A DNA stretch of 64,000 nt. Origin: Streptomyces iranensis (GTDB lineage: Bacteria; Actinomycetota; Actinomycetes; Streptomycetales; Streptomycetaceae). A program made the position numbers and the translations under genes. Below are positions 62,282 through 64,000 of the stretch, piece after piece (position 1 is the stretch's first letter; each line of letters begins with the position of its first letter). The notes beneath the pieces were generated by a model. The model searched no databases. It was not told the origin of the DNA and was given only the letters and a program-made list of their open reading frames with translations. The stretch spans positions 248,001 through 312,000 of the forward strand of contig NZ_JAGGLR010000006.1 in the NCBI RefSeq assembly GCF_017874715.1. Direction: 5' to 3'.

Positions 62282-63190
62282 TCATGTGGACGTATTTCCA
62301 AGGATGCCGAGCTCAGTGGCGCGCACCCCGGCCTGGAAACGGGAGTTCGCCTCCAGCAGCTCCAGGATCCCGGTGACATAGCGGCGGTACGTACGCACCG
62401 AGATCGCCAGGTCGCGGGCGGCGGCCTCGTCGGTGACCCCGTCGCGCAGCCGGGCCAGCACCCGGCGGACCATTTCGGTGCGGGCCCGGTTGCCGAAGTC
62501 GAGCGGGCGGGCGGCGGGCACGGCGCCGCCCCAGATGGAGCGGAACATGCCGTACAGGGTGGCCACCACCACCGGGTCCTCGATGACAGAGGTCTGCCGC
62601 CCCTCCTCGGCCTCGGTGCACACCAGGGCGGTCCGGCCGTCGGCGATCACCGCCGTGGGCAGCGGCACCGACGCGATCCGCACCTGCGCGGGGCGCGCGG
62701 CCGGGGCGGCGCCGGAGGCCTCGGCGGGCGGCGCGGGCCCGGGGATCGGCCGCGGTACGGGCCCCGACGGCGCAGTTCCGGCAGCGGCCCCGGGCCCAGA
62801 GGCGGGTCCGGCGGACCCCGTGGACCCGGAGGCAGGCCCGGTCGATCCGGGGCCAGGGGCGGATCTGCCGCGCAGCACCCGCACCCCGACCGGCTCGCCG
62901 AGGTCCGTGAGCAGCGCGCCGAGCGCGGCCTGCACCGGCGCCATCCGGGACGAGCACTCGGGGAAGACGGCGTCCACGCTCCGCCCCGCCTGGCCGATCA
63001 CCTCCTCGGCGGCGGCGAGGAACGCGGCGTCCTCCACCCCCACCTCGGTGAACCGCGCGTCCCGGGTCCGCCGGGCGCGGTGCTGGATCACCGTGGACTC
63101 GATGAGGTCCCGTACCTCCCGTAGCGTCCCCTCCAGAGTGTCCCCCGCGAGCGCGGCCTCCGGTCCAGGATCGCGTCCGCGCTCCATCAT
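62282..63190 (-). CDS. LuxR-type regulator (paralogue 2)
   Basis: The 302-residue regulator has an N-terminal helix (LREVRDLIESTVIQHRARR) and an effector-like middle broken by a long proline/glycine/serine insertion (about 120-170). Its C-terminal helix-turn-helix matches paralogues 1 and 3 (DEAAARDLAISVRTYRRYVT). ATG 63190 was chosen by GGGA upstream. It lacks a TTA codon, unlike its paralogues. It precedes the ABC permease gene by 107 nt and may control it or the PKS operon. Confidence 0.85.
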   Translation of the reverse strand: MMERGRDPGPEAALAGDTLEGTLREVRDLIESTVIQHRARRTRDARFTEVGVEDAAFLAAAEEVIGQAGRSVDAVFPECSSRMAPVQAALGALLTDLGEPVGVRVLRGRSAPGPGSTGPASGSTGSAGPASGPGAAAGTAPSGPVPRPIPGPAPPAEASGAAPAARPAQVRIASVPLPTAVIADGRTALVCTEAEEGRQTSVIEDPVVVATLYGMFRSIWGGAVPAARPLDFGNRARTEMVRRVLARLRDGVTDEAAARDLAISVRTYRRYVTGILELLEANSRFQAGVRATELGILGNTST

Positions 63191-63244
63191 GTCGATATTC
63201 CCGCACTTTCCGCCTCGTGACGTGGTCAAGGTCTCGAGCGCCGT

Positions 63245-64000
63245 TCAGTGACGGCTGGGCAGCAGCCCCATTTCCACCGCCCGCACCCCCGCCTCGAAGC
63301 GGGAGTTGGCCCCCAGCTCGCGCATGATCTCCGCCACATACCGGCGGTAGGTGCGCAGGGAGACCTGCATCTGGCGCGCCGCCACCTCATCGGTGTGGCC
63401 GGTGCGCAGACACTCCAGGATCCGCCGTACGGAGTCCGGGCACAACCGCCCGCCCAGCCGCGGATAGTCCGCGAGCGCCACGGCGTTCCCCCAGGTCCCG
63501 GCGAACATCATCTCCAGGGCCCGCACCGTGGCGGGGTCCTCGACGAGCGACGCCTGCCCCGGGCCGCGCCCCGGCTCCGACGGCCCCCTCCTGAGGTAGA
63601 CCACCTCGGCGTCGATGAGCAGCGCCTCGGGTAACGCCGGCAGCCCGCCGTCGCAGATCCGGATCTCGCACCGCGGATCGGTGCGCGCCAGCGCCCGTAC
63701 CGCCCCCGAGGCCAGCACCGGCTCCTCGCACAACAGCCGTACGACGACGGCGCGCCGGGCTCCCCTGGCCGGCCGGGCGAGCGCGGCGCAGACGGCCCGC
63801 GTCTGCTCCTCGTTCCCCGACAGCACCACGCTGACGGTCCGCTCGGCGCAGTCGACCAGCGTGTCGACGACCTCGGCGAGCGGCACCTTCCCCAGAGCCG
63901 TCCCCGCCCAGGAGTCCTGGGCCAGCTCCCTTCGGTGCCGGGTGACCGTGGACTCGATCAGATCACGGGCGGCCAGCAGCGCGTGCTCGACATAGTCGAT
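63245..64000 (-). CDS. LuxR-type regulator (paralogue 3), cut by the window edge
   Basis: The reading frame is open from the stop at 63245 to the right edge, 252 codons including the stop, and its start lies outside the window. The visible N-terminal part (HALLAARDLIESTVTRHRR) aligns with paralogue 2, which shows that the GTG at 63884-63886 is internal. The helix-turn-helix is HTDEVAARQMQVSLRTYRRY. A TTA codon lies at 63632-63634. It suggests that the cluster, or another regulated unit, continues to the right. Confidence 0.85.
   Translation of the reverse strand: MDYVEHALLAARDLIESTVTRHRRELAQDSWAGTALGKVPLAEVVDTLVDCAERTVSVVLSGNEEQTRAVCAALARPARGARRAVVVRLLCEEPVLASGAVRALARTDPRCEIRICDGGLPALPEALLIDAEVVYLRRGPSEPGRGPGQASLVEDPATVRALEMMFAGTWGNAVALADYPRLGGRLCPDSVRRILECLRTGHTDEVAARQMQVSLRTYRRYVAEIMRELGANSRFEAGVRAVEMGLLPSRH

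Noticed and set aside
63245..63886. A complete 213-residue regulator starting at GTG 63886
   Set aside because: The frame stays open to the window edge, and the upstream residues align with paralogue 2, so the true start lies outside the window.

Overview
The window is high-GC actinobacterial DNA, almost certainly Streptomyces. Coding regions have strong third-position G/C, TTA codons are rare, purine-rich ribosome sites precede ATG or GTG starts, and many genes overlap by GTGA or ATGA. The families present (SARP regulator, ehuBCDA, efeOB, BREX/Pgl remnants, type II PKS) fit that genus. Function calls come from reading translated sequence and recalling families; no database search was run.

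Left part, about 1-9.4 kb. A SARP activator faces away from a 90-residue putative RiPP precursor, which is followed 7 nt later by a fused E1-like/YcaO cyclodehydratase. This is a compact azol(in)e (TOMM) locus. A DesK-type histidine kinase, its convergent NarL-type response regulator, a divergent fatty acyl-AMP ligase and a secreted M6-like metalloprotease follow. From 9.4 to 17.3 kb lie a GGDEF/EAL protein, a luciferase-like monooxygenase, a secreted phosphoesterase and the iron-uptake pair efeO-efeB.

From 17.4 to 27.1 kb there is a small-molecule uptake and catabolism region: two Asp/Glu racemase or maleate-isomerase family enzymes, a D-2-hydroxyacid dehydrogenase, an amidase, a DUF3830 protein, an Ehu-type ABC transporter (ehuBCDA) and an IclR-type regulator. 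A tRNA-Lys(CTT) gene follows. Just downstream, at 27.3-33.75 kb, is a decayed island holding 3' remnants of the BREX type 2 genes pglW, brxD and brxHI. They carry homopolymer frameshifts, a nonsense codon and deletions. Two truncated reverse-strand genes and an apparently intact Uma2-family nuclease gene sit in the same stretch.

From about 34 kb to the right edge is a large highly reducing type II polyketide cluster. The core is a tightly coupled leftward operon starting at a candidate promoter near 54.0 kb: ACP, KS, KS, CLF-like, tandem hot-dog protein, KS, CLF-like, FabL-like enoyl reductase, three DsrE-family proteins, CLF-like, malonyltransferase, ACP, two FabZ-like subunits, ketoreductase, DsbA-fold isomerase, an alpha/beta hydrolase and a biotin carboxylase/BCCP. 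A phosphopantetheinyl transferase lies nearby. Three catalytically competent KSs and three active-site-mutated KS-like partners suggest up to three KS/CLF heterodimers. Aromatase/cyclase genes of classical aromatic type II systems are absent. The DsbA-like isomerase together with HR-type II enzymes recalls polyene and cinnamoyl-lipid pathways. The three DsrE-family genes inside the operon are unexplained and are the most novel part.

The right flank carries three paralogous LuxR-type regulators (two with TTA codons), two MFS transporters, a zinc alcohol dehydrogenase, an F420-type LLM oxidoreductase, and an ABC binding protein plus permease with no ATPase. The cluster continues beyond 64 kb, because the last regulator is cut by the window edge.
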